Shown: positions 26,006 through 33,562 of the stretch, in pieces
How positions within the stretch are numbered: position 1 is the first letter of the stretch
Layout: every line of letters starts with the position of its first letter
From: a virus
IMG/VR virus record: IMGVR_UViG_3300049440_000210
Coordinates: 1 to 63,377 of that record
Length of the DNA: 63,377 nucleotides
Reading direction: 5' to 3' (one strand)
Notes under the pieces: generated by a model
What the model saw: the letters and a program-made list of their open reading frames with translations, nothing else
What the model was told of the DNA's origin: nothing
Databases searched by the model: none
Program-made: the position numbers and the translations under genes

Positions 26006-26322
26006 CAGTCCCCCATGCGGCCCTGCGCGACCGGGGCGTTAACCACCAGGTCGTCACCGTCCTCGCGAACCGTGCGCACGGCCATGTACGCCTTGCCGTC
26101 ATCGCCGTAGCGGACGACCTCACGGCCGACGTAATCCTGTCGCTCCTCGGCCACGACCGAGCACCGCGTCCCGGCGCGGACCAGGGGCGCGGTGAGATTG
26201 TGCAGGCGGGGGCAGGCATGGAACCGGGACGCTCCCGGAGGCAGTGCGGCCGTGCGCTCGGCAATGCCGCAGTTCGGGCAGTGCCAGTCCTCGTACGGGA
26301 CCTTCAGGAGGGGGACATTCAC
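26002..26322 (-). CDS. Zinc-ribbon phage protein, 106 aa
   Basis: GTG 26322 behind GGAGG. N-terminal zinc-ribbon pattern HCPNCGIAERTAALPPGASR followed by FHACPRLHNL. The C-terminal half has VVAEERQDYVGREVVRYGDD and AYMAVRTVREDGDDLVV. I recall this layout from many actinophage hypothetical proteins near structural genes. Function unknown; the Cys/His set would bind one zinc. Confidence 0.7.
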   Translation of the reverse strand: MNVPLLKVPYEDWHCPNCGIAERTAALPPGASRFHACPRLHNLTAPLVRAGTRCSVVAEERQDYVGREVVRYGDDGKAYMAVRTVREDGDDLVVNAPVAQGRMGDW

Positions 26323-26500
26323 CCGGAGAGCCTCCAGCCAGGATGATCATCCCGGCTTCCGGCTCTGCTTCAGGGCAGCCTCAGACCTCGGCTGGGGCTA
26401 GTCTAGCCTGCTACCGCTGGTCCTGGGCAGGTCACAGCCCCGCTTTCCGCACGAGCCCGCCGCAGCCCGCAGCTCCCAGTCCAGCGGGAGGACCCGGGCC
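26323..26500. other. Non-coding gap with a 13-bp palindrome
   Basis: 178 bases without a supported gene. At 26,396-26,408 lies GGCTAGTCTAGCC, a perfect 6-bp inverted repeat with a one-base centre, which may be an operator. No ORF here has a ribosome site or sensible composition. Confidence 0.5.
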
Positions 26501-26800
26501 TTACGGCTGCTTCCTCTTGCGCGCCAGCGCAGTGAGCAGGCTCAGGTCCTGCGGGGACGCCTTGACCAGGCCGGTGCCGCTCAGCTGGTCCGCCAGGCCG
26601 TCCAGCAGCCCGGACCACTCCTTCAGCTCCGCGGCCGTCAGGAAGGCGGTCAACGTGACCGAGGCCGTCCGGAAGGTGACCACGCCGAGTATCGCCTCGG
26701 GGGTCTCGACCGACCCGGTGTCCAGCGTGACGGGGGCCTTGCTGAGCAGCTGGTTCCCGGTGTCAACGAGCTGCCGGGCGCCGGGATGCGGCATGGTCAT
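26501..26800 (-). CDS. Hypothetical protein, 99 aa
   Basis: ATG 26800 overlaps the methyltransferase stop (CCATGACC), so the longer upstream frame is rejected. Beta strands VTFRTASVTLTAFLTAAELK then a Leu-rich helix (SGLLDGLADQLS) and a basic C-terminus (ARKRKQP). No family recognised. Confidence 0.6.
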   Translation of the reverse strand: MTMPHPGARQLVDTGNQLLSKAPVTLDTGSVETPEAILGVVTFRTASVTLTAFLTAAELKEWSGLLDGLADQLSGTGLVKASPQDLSLLTALARKRKQP

Positions 26801-27360
26801 GGCGCCACCGGCTTCTGCACGATGCCCCGGGGCACGCTCGTCTCCGTCAGGACCGGCCACCAGGCAGGCGGCGGCGGCGTCTCCAGGTTGGCCCAGATCA
26901 CCACGGCCCCGGGCTTCATGTCGCTCCAGACCTGCGCCTCAAGCTGGCGCTGGAGGACGCGGTCGGCGAAGGGCCGGTTGAACCAGAGGAGGTCGTACTT
27001 GCCGTACCCGTCCCAGCCGAGTGCGTCCGCTACCTCGGCGGTGACCCCGGGCATGCCCTCCGGGAGCAGCTCCGTCGCCTGGGCGACGTACTCGGGGACA
27101 CGGTCGATGCCGTGGCAGTCCAGGCCGTAGAGATCGTGCGCGACCCGCATCCGGGTGCCGATGCCGCAGCCGACCTCCAGGAGGGCGTCTCCCGCCGACT
27201 CCGGCAGCGCCTCGGCCACCAGCGCGATGAAGTCGAACAGCGGGAACGGCATCCACGGGGTGCTGCGCGGGTCATCGCGCCCGGTCGCCTTGCGCATCCA
27301 CTCGCGGTCCAGCCTCATCACGTCCGCGATCAGGGACCTCAGCTCGCCTGCGTCACTCAC
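26797..27360 (-). CDS. Class I SAM-dependent methyltransferase
   Basis: 187 residues from GTG 27360. A Rossmann methyltransferase signature LLEVGCGIGTRMRVAHDLYG at about residue 60, followed by the acidic ribose-binding strand CHGIDRVPEY and a post-IV strand WSDMKPGAVVIWANLE. The substrate cannot be read from sequence. Small, sugar or nucleic-acid substrates are all possible, and a place near the CRISPR/glycosylation island would fit accessory modification. Coupled to the next gene by an ATGA overlap. Confidence 0.75.
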   Translation of the reverse strand: MSDAGELRSLIADVMRLDREWMRKATGRDDPRSTPWMPFPLFDFIALVAEALPESAGDALLEVGCGIGTRMRVAHDLYGLDCHGIDRVPEYVAQATELLPEGMPGVTAEVADALGWDGYGKYDLLWFNRPFADRVLQRQLEAQVWSDMKPGAVVIWANLETPPPPAWWPVLTETSVPRGIVQKPVAP

Positions 27361-27412
27361 TGGGTGCCCCCTCCTGGTGCTCGCGTGCGGTCGCTGCCGT
27401 CTCGTCGCTCAT
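27353..27412 (-). CDS. Possible 19-aa linker ORF
   Basis: ATG 27412 overlaps the preceding stop (ATGA) and the frame ends 8 bases inside the methyltransferase gene: MSDETAATAREHQEGAPSE. It may serve only to keep ribosomes on the message between two genes. The product may have no function. Confidence 0.35.
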   Translation of the reverse strand: MSDETAATAREHQEGAPSE

Positions 27413-27615
27413 GGCTTCCCTTCATGCGGTGGCGCCGCGGTGAACCCGGCCGGCGGCAAGGTCGTCCAGCGCGCCGGGTCAGGCTGGTCCCGGTTCGGGC
27501 AGAAGCCGCCGTGGCCCCCGCCGCCGCAGGCGTGGCAGACCGGGCACTCGGGTACCGCCTCGTCCGGACCGGTGCCGCCCTGGCCCACCTGGCCGTGAAA
27601 GCCGCCGTGCGCCAC
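27409..27615 (-). CDS. Small Cys-rich zinc protein, 68 aa
   Basis: GTG 27615 shares a base with the upstream TAG stop. Gly-rich, with CPVCHACGGGGHGGFCPNRD, a compact zinc-knuckle-like cluster. It is downstream of the CRISPR array and the 69-aa acidic protein. No known family beyond small Cys-rich phage proteins. Confidence 0.6.
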   Translation of the reverse strand: MAHGGFHGQVGQGGTGPDEAVPECPVCHACGGGGHGGFCPNRDQPDPARWTTLPPAGFTAAPPHEGKP

Positions 27616-27824
27616 TACTGCGACTCCGGGTCATTGCCGCCGGGAGGCTCCGTAACGCCCCGGTTGTCCTCTGGCCGCAAGGGCTGGCCGTCCTGCAACG
27701 GGGCCTGCCCGCTGTCCGGCTCCGGGTACTCCTCGCCCAGCTGCGGCAGCGGCTCGCCGGCGACGGCCTTGCCCCAGTCCGGCTTGTCGCCGCCGCGGGA
27801 CTCCGTCTGCGGTACCTGCGTCAT
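27615..27824 (-). CDS. Acidic Pro/Glu-rich protein, 69 aa
   Basis: ATG 27824 behind GGGAGGAG: MTQVPQTESRGGDKPDWGKA, then EPDSGQAPLQDGQPLRPEDN. Likely disordered. It begins 42 bases beyond the end of the CRISPR array and is transcribed leftward. If the array is transcribed rightward, the two are divergent and share a short promoter region containing the 8-bp hairpin. Confidence 0.6.
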   Translation of the reverse strand: MTQVPQTESRGGDKPDWGKAVAGEPLPQLGEEYPEPDSGQAPLQDGQPLRPEDNRGVTEPPGGNDPESQ

Positions 27825-27839
27825 CACGTGCTCCTCCCG

Positions 27840-27864
27840 GCTGCGGTGGCCAGGATACCGCAGC
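27840..27864. terminator. Perfect 8-bp hairpin flanking the CRISPR array
   Basis: GCTGCGGT / ACCGCAGC with a 9-base loop, ending two bases before the first repeat. It could end a leftward array transcript or be a leader/anchor element if the array is read rightward. There is no T run, so intrinsic termination is not certain. Confidence 0.5.
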
Positions 27865-27865
27865 A

Positions 27866-28689
27866 GTCGCCTCACTCACCCGGCTCCGGCAGTGTTGCCA
27901 CCGCCGGGAGGCGTCGACCGGTAAGGCCGGTCCTGATGTCGCCTCACTCACCCGGCTCCGGCAGTGTTGCCACCAAGTCGCGGGCGCAGGCTGACATCAG
28001 CGCTGCACTGTCGCCTCACTCACCCGGCTCCGGCAGTGTTGCCACCTGCCTTGTCTAGCGCATTGCAGCAGTCGCGGTCGCCTCACTCACCCGGCTCCGG
28101 CAGTGTTGCCACGCGCGAGGTGGTCCGGCTCGCCGACGCCTGGAAGCCGTCGCCTCACTCACCCGGCTCCGGCAGTGTTGCCACCGATCAAGCCGGCCAC
28201 CCGTAGCCGCAGGCGCACCGAGTCGCCTCACTCACCCGGCTCCGGCAGTGTTGCCACGGCCCGAGGACACGCTCACCGGCGGCGTCTGCTGCTTGTCGCC
28301 TCACTCACCCGGCTCCGGCAGTGTTGCCACCGAATACAAGGTTCTCCGGAGCGACGGCGCGGGCTGGTCGCCTCACTCACCCGGCTCCGGCAGTGTTGCC
28401 ACCATGCTGACCAACCCGGGCAGCCCGTCCCACCACCTGTCGCCTCACTCACCCGGCTCCGGCAGTGTTGCCACCGGCAACGCCGGGCAGAACGCCTCGC
28501 CCGGTGCCCAGTCGCCTCACTCACCCGGCTCCGGCAGTGTTGCCACCGGCAACGCCGGGCAGAACGCCTCGCCCGGTGCCCAGTCGCCTCACTCACCCGG
28601 CTCCGGCAGTGTTGCCACCAGGGCCAGATTGACCAGCTGCACGGCAAGAGCGTGTCGCCTCACTCACCCGGCTCCGGCAGTGTTGCCAC
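27866..28689. CRISPR. CRISPR array: 12 identical 36-bp repeats, 11 spacers
   Basis: Repeats start at 27866, 27938, 28010, 28077, 28149, 28222, 28295, 28367, 28439, 28511, 28583 and 28654, and all look identical. Each begins GTCGCCTCACTCACC and ends GGCAGTGTTGCCAC on the + strand. Spacer lengths in order: 36, 36, 31, 36, 37, 37, 36, 36, 36, 36, 35. Spacers 9 (28475-28510) and 10 (28547-28582) are identical. On the + strand the repeat ends with a 4-bp hairpin (GGCA-GTGT-TGCC) followed by AC, like many type V repeats, which favours rightward crRNAs. On the - strand the array follows the effector gene directly. No spacer obviously matches this window by eye. The last repeat contains the effector stop codon. 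Confidence 0.95.
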
Positions 28690-30448
28690 CGCTCGGCTTT
28701 TTCGCCCGTCGTGACCTGCGGTTTCCCCCGCGGATGCGAGCACCGGGGATGCCCCACGTCTCCGGGATCACCGTTCCGTCGAGCTCGGTAACGATTCCTG
28801 GCTGCTCACCTGCCTGCGAGCGCTGACCGGGATCGGGCGCACTACCGCAGCGCTCGCCCGGGGCCACTGTAAAGTTGTGAGTGTTGGCAGGCTCCCGGCT
28901 AGCGCCAGGCCCCCGGTTAATCCCGGAGGACGATCCCTGCCCGTTATCCCGCAGCGCGCGGGCGGTTTTCCCTGCATTAACGATATTGCCGGCCGCGATC
29001 ACGTCAGCGTTGCCGCTGAGTCCGCAGGACCCGCACCGGAACTCCGCCTGGGAGGGCCGGTTCATGACGCTAACATACCCGCATCGCGGGCATGTCCGCG
29101 ACGTATACGGCGCCGGGACGCCGAGGAGCTGCCCTGCCTTATACCCCAGGTACTGCTCAATGCGCCCCCAGTTAGCCGCGCGTACCTCCCGGTTGCGTCC
29201 GGCGGCGGCGCGCACGCTCACGCCGGGGGCGGCTACCGTGCCCTTCGCCGTGGACGCCGTCATCAGGTTCGCCAGGTCCTCAAGCACGACGACCGCGTAC
29301 CGGCGGGCGATAGCCCGGGAGAATTTGTGCGCCCCGTCATCGATGAGGTCCTCCTGGGCGTCCAGGAGCCGCTGCCGGGCCGTCACGACCCGTGCATACC
29401 GTAGTGACGTGCGCCAGCACTGCCCTGGCTCGTGCGCGCACCGGCCCTTGCACGGCAGCACGCGGCGCTTCCAGTCAAGGGACTGCTGGAGCAGGAGCTC
29501 GCGGCGACGGCGCCCCTGGTTCAGTCCCGGAGAATCGTAGTACTCCCCGTCCGAAGTGACAGCAGCCTTTACGATGCCCCGGTCGATGCCGGCCATGCCC
29601 GTCGTGGCCGGAACCTCGTACTGCGCGGTCGTCAGCGTGAGCGTCACGAAGTAGCAGCCGGTCCCCGGATTCCAGGTCACCTGCATGAAGGACACTGAGG
29701 CGTCCGCGGGGAGCTCGCGATGATAGCGGATGCGCAGGCTCTTATTACCCTCGTGCCCGCGCGTCGTTACCAGCGGCACGGTGGCGTGCCGCGTGCCCGT
29801 TACCGTCACCAGGGACTCCCGGGTCGCGTTCCGGGGACCATCCTGGACTTGCCAGCGCAGGTTCTGGCTCTCATGCCGGGCACGCCAGCGGGGCAGCTCT
29901 GCGCGCTTGCCAGCGGCGCGCTTCTTCATGACAGCGTCCACGGCGGCCTTGAGCTGGCCCTTGCTCCCGCACGCCCCGTGCAGGACCTTCGACGGGACCG
30001 CCGAGACCGGGTGCTGCTCGCCCCCGTGCCAGAACGTCATCCCGCTCTCCCGCGCAGCGTGCACGGCGGCAGAGAAGTTCCCGCTCAGCTGCCCGCGGAG
30101 CCTGGCACCCCCGTAATGCCGCGTCCACGCATGCCAGCCGGGCTGGCGCGGCCTTTCTGCCTTTCGCAGGAAGGCCGTCCAGCGCTCATGCTCCGGATGC
30201 TTCCTGCTCTTCAGGGCCTCAGCGATGCCGGGCACGCTGGCGAGGTAAGCGTAAGCCTCGCTCAGCTGGCGGCCAGCGCCAAGGTCGTCATGCCCCTCAC
30301 TTCCCTCCATGGCGCGCAGCCACGCGACGTTCTTATTCCAGAACGCGCGGGCGCCCGCTGCGTAGAAGTCCAGGAGGTCAGCCTGCTCCTCATCGGGATA
30401 GGCCCGGTAACGGTACTGCCTGGCTACTGGCTCGCGCACGAAGGCCAT
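28664..30448 (-). CDS. Miniature Cas12 / TnpB-like RuvC nuclease (type V-U-like effector)
   Basis: 594 residues from ATG 30448, or 591 from GTG 30439. TnpB/Cas12 layout: OrfB-like N-terminus (QYRYRAYPDEEQADLLDFYA), a basic middle, RuvC-I with D289 (MAGIDRGIVKAAV), RuvC-II with E390 (VVVLEDLANLM), a zinc ribbon C453/C456...C472/C475 (RTCPRCGYVS ... CGSCGLSG) and RuvC-III with D482 (NADVIAAGNI). All three acidic residues are present. An extra Cys cluster lies at 333-344. The ~100-residue tail is disordered and basic. Its TGA stop lies inside the last CRISPR repeat. A motif AGTCTCTTAGCGTATTAT overlaps the ATG; if it is the promoter, GTG 30439 would be a leaderless start. There are no tnpA, cas1 or cas2 genes. 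Expected role: RNA-guided DNA targeting, probably against competing mobile DNA. Confidence 0.85.
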   Translation of the reverse strand: MAFVREPVARQYRYRAYPDEEQADLLDFYAAGARAFWNKNVAWLRAMEGSEGHDDLGAGRQLSEAYAYLASVPGIAEALKSRKHPEHERWTAFLRKAERPRQPGWHAWTRHYGGARLRGQLSGNFSAAVHAARESGMTFWHGGEQHPVSAVPSKVLHGACGSKGQLKAAVDAVMKKRAAGKRAELPRWRARHESQNLRWQVQDGPRNATRESLVTVTGTRHATVPLVTTRGHEGNKSLRIRYHRELPADASVSFMQVTWNPGTGCYFVTLTLTTAQYEVPATTGMAGIDRGIVKAAVTSDGEYYDSPGLNQGRRRRELLLQQSLDWKRRVLPCKGRCAHEPGQCWRTSLRYARVVTARQRLLDAQEDLIDDGAHKFSRAIARRYAVVVLEDLANLMTASTAKGTVAAPGVSVRAAAGRNREVRAANWGRIEQYLGYKAGQLLGVPAPYTSRTCPRCGYVSVMNRPSQAEFRCGSCGLSGNADVIAAGNIVNAGKTARALRDNGQGSSSGINRGPGASREPANTHNFTVAPGERCGSAPDPGQRSQAGEQPGIVTELDGTVIPETWGIPGARIRGGNRRSRRAKKPSGGNTAGAG

Positions 30449-31497
30449 AATACGCTAAGAGACTTGACCTTAAACAGGCTCCGGTACGCCTGCTCCCATA
30501 GGTGGTAATTCGCCTCGATCGTCCACTCCCGCGCCGTGTCCCGCGCTGCCTGGCCCATCGCCAGCCGCAGGCCCCCGTCGCTGGCCAGCTCGGATGCGTA
30601 CTTCAGCCACTCATGGTCCCTCTTCACCAGGAAGCCGTTCTCGCCATGGCGGATGAACGACCGGTAAACCTCGCAGTCACTGGCGATCGAGGGAATGCCC
30701 CGGGCCGCGTACTCCAGTACCTTGACGCAGGACTTCGACAGGTCAAACGGGGTTCCCGCCAGCGGGGCCAGGCCGATGTCGAAGTCCGCGGTCTCGTAAT
30801 AGCCCCGCGCGTCCTCGCAGACCGGCACCCACCGGGCGTGCAGCAGCCTCCCGCGCGGCGACCCCTCCCGGGCGAAGGTCTCCCGGAAGTCCGTGCCGCC
30901 AAGCTGGAAGTCCCAGCCGGGGAACCGCTTCAGGAACCGGCGCACGGGGCTGACGAGCAGCCCGACGTCGCTGCCGTGGCTGGCGCCGCCCGCCCAGCCG
31001 ATCGCCGGGCGCTGCCGGGGCCTGCGCTCCATGTCCAGCACCCAGCCGGGGACGCAGTTCGGCAGCGCCAGGACGTTGCCGTTGCCGGTGTGCTCGCGCA
31101 TCACCGCGGCCAGGTGCTCCGTGGTCACGGTCACCAGGTCCGATACCTGGGCCTGGTGCATGACAGCCTCGCGGACCTCCGGCTGGCTGTAGACGTGGTA
31201 CGCCTGCCAGTTGACCGGGGTCACGGAGAAGACGTCGTCATCAATCTCGTAGACCAGCCGGCTGGACGGCCCGCGGGCGCGGCGCCAGGTGCCCATGCCC
31301 GCGTAGTGATTGAACCGCTGCCCGATCACCACGTCATGCTCGGCCATCTCCGCCAGGGTGATGGGCCGGTTACCCTCCTCATTCCCGCCGGAGCGGAAGG
31401 TCACCTCATGACCGTGCCGGGCCAGCTCCTCCAGGGGGACCTTGATCCGGTAGTACATGCAGCCTGACCCACCATCATGGCCTGCGAAGATCCTCAC
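30424..31497 (-). CDS. GT-B glycosyltransferase (group 1-like)
   Basis: 357 residues from GTG 31497. N-terminal MRIFAGHDGGSGCMYYRIKV, a central DFDIGLAPLAGTPFDLSKSC and the donor-binding EYAARGIPSIASDCEVYRSF match group 1 (GT4-like) glycosyltransferases, with an R-H-G-ENGFLV loop. It probably adds a sugar to a phage or host glycan, or to virion protein, together with the upstream GT cluster. The last 25 bases overlap the Cas12-like gene start. The C-terminal LSVLWPSCASQ may be translation through the effector promoter. Confidence 0.85.
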   Translation of the reverse strand: MRIFAGHDGGSGCMYYRIKVPLEELARHGHEVTFRSGGNEEGNRPITLAEMAEHDVVIGQRFNHYAGMGTWRRARGPSSRLVYEIDDDVFSVTPVNWQAYHVYSQPEVREAVMHQAQVSDLVTVTTEHLAAVMREHTGNGNVLALPNCVPGWVLDMERRPRQRPAIGWAGGASHGSDVGLLVSPVRRFLKRFPGWDFQLGGTDFRETFAREGSPRGRLLHARWVPVCEDARGYYETADFDIGLAPLAGTPFDLSKSCVKVLEYAARGIPSIASDCEVYRSFIRHGENGFLVKRDHEWLKYASELASDGGLRLAMGQAARDTAREWTIEANYHLWEQAYRSLFKVKSLSVLWPSCASQ

Positions 31498-31867
31498 GAG
31501 AAGACACTGTAATACGCTGCTGAATGGTCACGGCCAGCGCCTGCGTGAGCGCGCTGATGAGATTGTCAACGCGCTTGCGCTCGTGCACCAGGTCAGCGCG
31601 GACCGTGTGCAGGTCCTGCGACCCGGCGTAATGCCGTAGCAGCTGCTCCAGCAGCGCCCGGCCCGCGTCATCAGGCAGCGTCATCGTCGGGGGCTGCGCG
31701 GTCCCGTCCGCCTCGTCCCAGTCCGGAAGGCCCTCCCGGAAGTGCAGGATACGACGCGGCGATCCCTCGAACTTCATCGTCACCCAGATATCGACGCCGT
31801 CCGCCATGATGTTGCCGGTGACCTTGACCTCATGCACTGGCCTCTCCTCCCGCTGGCAGCCGCTCAT
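31475..31867 (-). CDS. Hypothetical protein, 130 aa
   Basis: ATG 31867 overlaps the upstream stop (TCATGAGC). GTG 31837 behind GGGAGGAGAGG is an alternative. N-terminal beta domain (VKVTGNIMADGVDIWVTMKF), then a helical region (ALLEQLLRHYAGSQDLHTVR) and a basic tail. The end overlaps the glycosyltransferase start by 23 bases. No family recognised. Confidence 0.6.
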   Translation of the reverse strand: MSGCQREERPVHEVKVTGNIMADGVDIWVTMKFEGSPRRILHFREGLPDWDEADGTAQPPTMTLPDDAGRALLEQLLRHYAGSQDLHTVRADLVHERKRVDNLISALTQALAVTIQQRITVSSREDLRRP

Positions 31868-32031
31868 GATTCCCGCACCTCGTCCTGCACCCACCAGCGG
31901 TCATGCCCGGTGGCCCTCGTGTGCTCCGAGGCCCACTTCCCCCGGTCGGCCGCCGAGCCGAAGGGCATGATCAAGGGCTTTCCCGGGTTACCGCACTCCC
32001 GGCACACGAGCAGGAAGAAGATCTCGCTCAC
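31864..32031 (-). CDS. Zinc-binding small phage protein, 55 aa
   Basis: GTG 32031 overlaps the dCMP deaminase stop. Product MSEIFFLLVCRECGNPGKPL followed by MPFGSAADRGKWASEHTRAT and GHDRWWVQDE, a layout recalled from many actinophages (single C-x2-C pair, then GKWAxEHTxxTGHDRWW). Function unknown. Confidence 0.75.
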   Translation of the reverse strand: MSEIFFLLVCRECGNPGKPLIMPFGSAADRGKWASEHTRATGHDRWWVQDEVRES

Positions 32032-32489
32032 GCGCTCGCGCTCACCCCCGGCTCGTGCCAGCGGACAATGACTCCGGCCTCCGCGAGCATCTCCTTGCTG
32101 ACCGCGATGCTCTCATCCCACTGGGCGTCGCCGCGCTTGACCTCGACAACCACGAGGACGGCTATCCCCGACTGGATGATGGCCCTGGCGCAGTCCGCGC
32201 AGGGGAACCACGGCAGGTACAGCGACGACCCGAGCAGGGACGTGCCCGTCCGGGCCGCGTTATAGACGGCATTCCGCTCAGCGTGCTCGGTCCACAGGTA
32301 CTTGGCCGGGCGAGCGTGCCGTTGCGCTACATCGTCGCCAATGCCGCGCGGGAAGCCGTTGTACCCGGTGGAGAGCACCTGGCCGGCCTCGCCCACGATC
32401 ACGCAGCCGACCTTCGTACTGCGGTCCTTGCTCCAGTACGACACCAGCGTGGCCAGGTTCAGGTACCGCTCGTCCCACTTGGCGCTCAC
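32028..32489 (-). CDS. Deoxycytidylate (dCMP) deaminase
   Basis: 153 residues from GTG 32489, which overlaps the upstream stop. Zinc-dependent deaminase signatures: TEHAERNAVY (His69, Glu71 with this start) and FPCADCARAI (Cys97, Cys100). GYNGFPRG and a C-terminal D-E-S-I region follow the dCMP/ComE group. It converts dCMP to dUMP and so feeds dTTP synthesis for phage replication. It also supplies precursors if the phage modifies bases, though no thymidylate synthase is seen here. Confidence 0.9.
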   Translation of the reverse strand: MSAKWDERYLNLATLVSYWSKDRSTKVGCVIVGEAGQVLSTGYNGFPRGIGDDVAQRHARPAKYLWTEHAERNAVYNAARTGTSLLGSSLYLPWFPCADCARAIIQSGIAVLVVVEVKRGDAQWDESIAVSKEMLAEAGVIVRWHEPGVSASA

Positions 32490-32698
32490 CACTCCACCGT
32501 CCCGGTCGTCCACACGCCGTCCTCGTAGTAGCGCCTCATCCCCTGGTACAGGAACTGCATCTCCTCCGGGGACAGGAACAGGTCCCGGTCCGTAGCGTCA
32601 TCGTCGCAGTCACCGAGGCGCTCGACGCTGATCCAGGCTTCGATGACCCGTCCGTCCTCACTGAGCTCAGACGGCTCCAGCGTGACGCGGGACTTCAC
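32486..32698 (-). CDS. Hypothetical acidic protein, 70 aa
   Basis: GTG 32698 overlaps the stop of the 36-aa frame. Contains TLEPSELSEDGRVIEAWISV and a C-terminal EEMQFLYQGMRRYYEDGVWT helix. Coupled to the deaminase by GTGA. No family recognised. Confidence 0.6.
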   Translation of the reverse strand: MKSRVTLEPSELSEDGRVIEAWISVERLGDCDDDATDRDLFLSPEEMQFLYQGMRRYYEDGVWTTGTVEW

Positions 32699-32805
32699 TT
32701 TCCCGCCCCGGGCGCGGCCATCGCCGCCTCGATGCTCGCGCCATCCGCGGCCATGACCAGCCGGGCCTTGCTTCGCATGCTCGGCTTGCCAGCCCAGTCA
32801 CTCAT
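32695..32805 (-). CDS. Small helical protein, 36 aa
   Basis: ATG 32805, product MSDWAGKPSMRSKARLVMAA then DGASIEAAMAAPGAGK. Its stop overlaps the next start (AAGTGAAG). Too short for a family assignment; the coupling pattern supports translation. Confidence 0.5.
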   Translation of the reverse strand: MSDWAGKPSMRSKARLVMAADGASIEAAMAAPGAGK

Positions 32806-32835
32806 GCCGGTGAGGATACTCCATGAGACAGCAGC

Positions 32836-33561
32836 TCAGTCAGTCCCGGTAGCCATGCCGCGCCCCGGCAGGATCGCTCCCCCGGCATCCCACGGAGCTT
32901 CCTTCCGCGGCGTCCAGCAGGAGATCCCCTCCTCCGCGTGGCTGTGGTAGTACGCCAGCTCCTCGCTCAGGTTCCGGTAGTCCTCGTACCAGGCCACGTG
33001 GTCGGCAACGTACGGGAAGCCCGTGCGCATCGCGCTGAAGGAATGGCAGCCCATGTCCATCATCGGGATGTGCACGGCCAGCGTAGTGTCGACGTCCGCG
33101 TGATACACGCCGTGCTCTACCTCGTGATCCCAGAAGTGCGCTTCCCAGCCGATGACGTTATCGCGCTGCGTGTAGTGCTCCGGGATGCGGTCGATGCGCA
33201 GCCCGAGGCCGATCTTGTGGTAGTTCGGGTGCCTGTCGAGGACTTCCGACAGGTACTGCGGCCAGTCGGGCGGGCATTCCTGCGACGGTATGACGTCCGG
33301 GTCATTCACGACGTACTTCTCCCGGGCGCACGCCCTGCGGAACCAGTCCCGCTGCCATAGGTCCCGCGGGTTGCCGCCGCCTTCGTCAACCACCGGGACG
33401 CCCGACTTCTTCAGCTCCCTGAGCCAGTCCACTGCCCCCGGCCAGGTACTGCCGTGGTCAACGATCGTCGTTTCAAGGCCCGCGGCCTGGAACGCCGCAA
33501 GGCACTGGCGACCGTACGTCACCCGGTCACGGAAGATGATGAAAGCTTTGACGGGGATCAC
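32836..33561 (-). CDS. Glycosyltransferase-like protein (GT-A fold), 241 aa
   Basis: GTG 33561 lies just after the upstream stop. Pattern: VKAFIIFRDRVTYGRQCLAA, TTIVDHGSTWPGAVDWL, then YVVNDPDVIPSQECPPDWPQ, with D-P-D as the likely metal/nucleotide-sugar motif, and an acceptor region with WDHEVEHGVYHADVDT. It is part of a cluster of seven or more sugar-transfer genes. Substrate not readable. Confidence 0.7.
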   Translation of the reverse strand: MIPVKAFIIFRDRVTYGRQCLAAFQAAGLETTIVDHGSTWPGAVDWLRELKKSGVPVVDEGGGNPRDLWQRDWFRRACAREKYVVNDPDVIPSQECPPDWPQYLSEVLDRHPNYHKIGLGLRIDRIPEHYTQRDNVIGWEAHFWDHEVEHGVYHADVDTTLAVHIPMMDMGCHSFSAMRTGFPYVADHVAWYEDYRNLSEELAYYHSHAEEGISCWTPRKEAPWDAGGAILPGRGMATGTD

Positions 33562-33562
33562 C

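Noticed and set aside
27866-28689. Spacers targeting genes in this window (self-regulation)
   Set aside because: No match noticed by eye for any spacer. This is weak evidence and a BLAST of all 11 spacers would settle it.
27828-28826. Long open frames through the CRISPR array on both strands with repeated SPHSPGSGSVAT- or CRSRVSEAT-like units
   Set aside because: They are translations of the 36-bp repeat, which is a multiple of three; no ribosome sites, and spacers of 31, 35 and 37 bp break the frames.
28664-30448. The RuvC protein as an ordinary IS200/IS605 TnpB insertion
   Set aside because: No TnpA, no recognisable transposon ends, and a CRISPR array fused to its 3' end. Kept as a caveat rather than the main call.
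27000-31000. tracrRNA/anti-repeat near the array
   Set aside because: By eye no stretch outside the array matches the repeat over more than about ten bases. A computed search is still needed.
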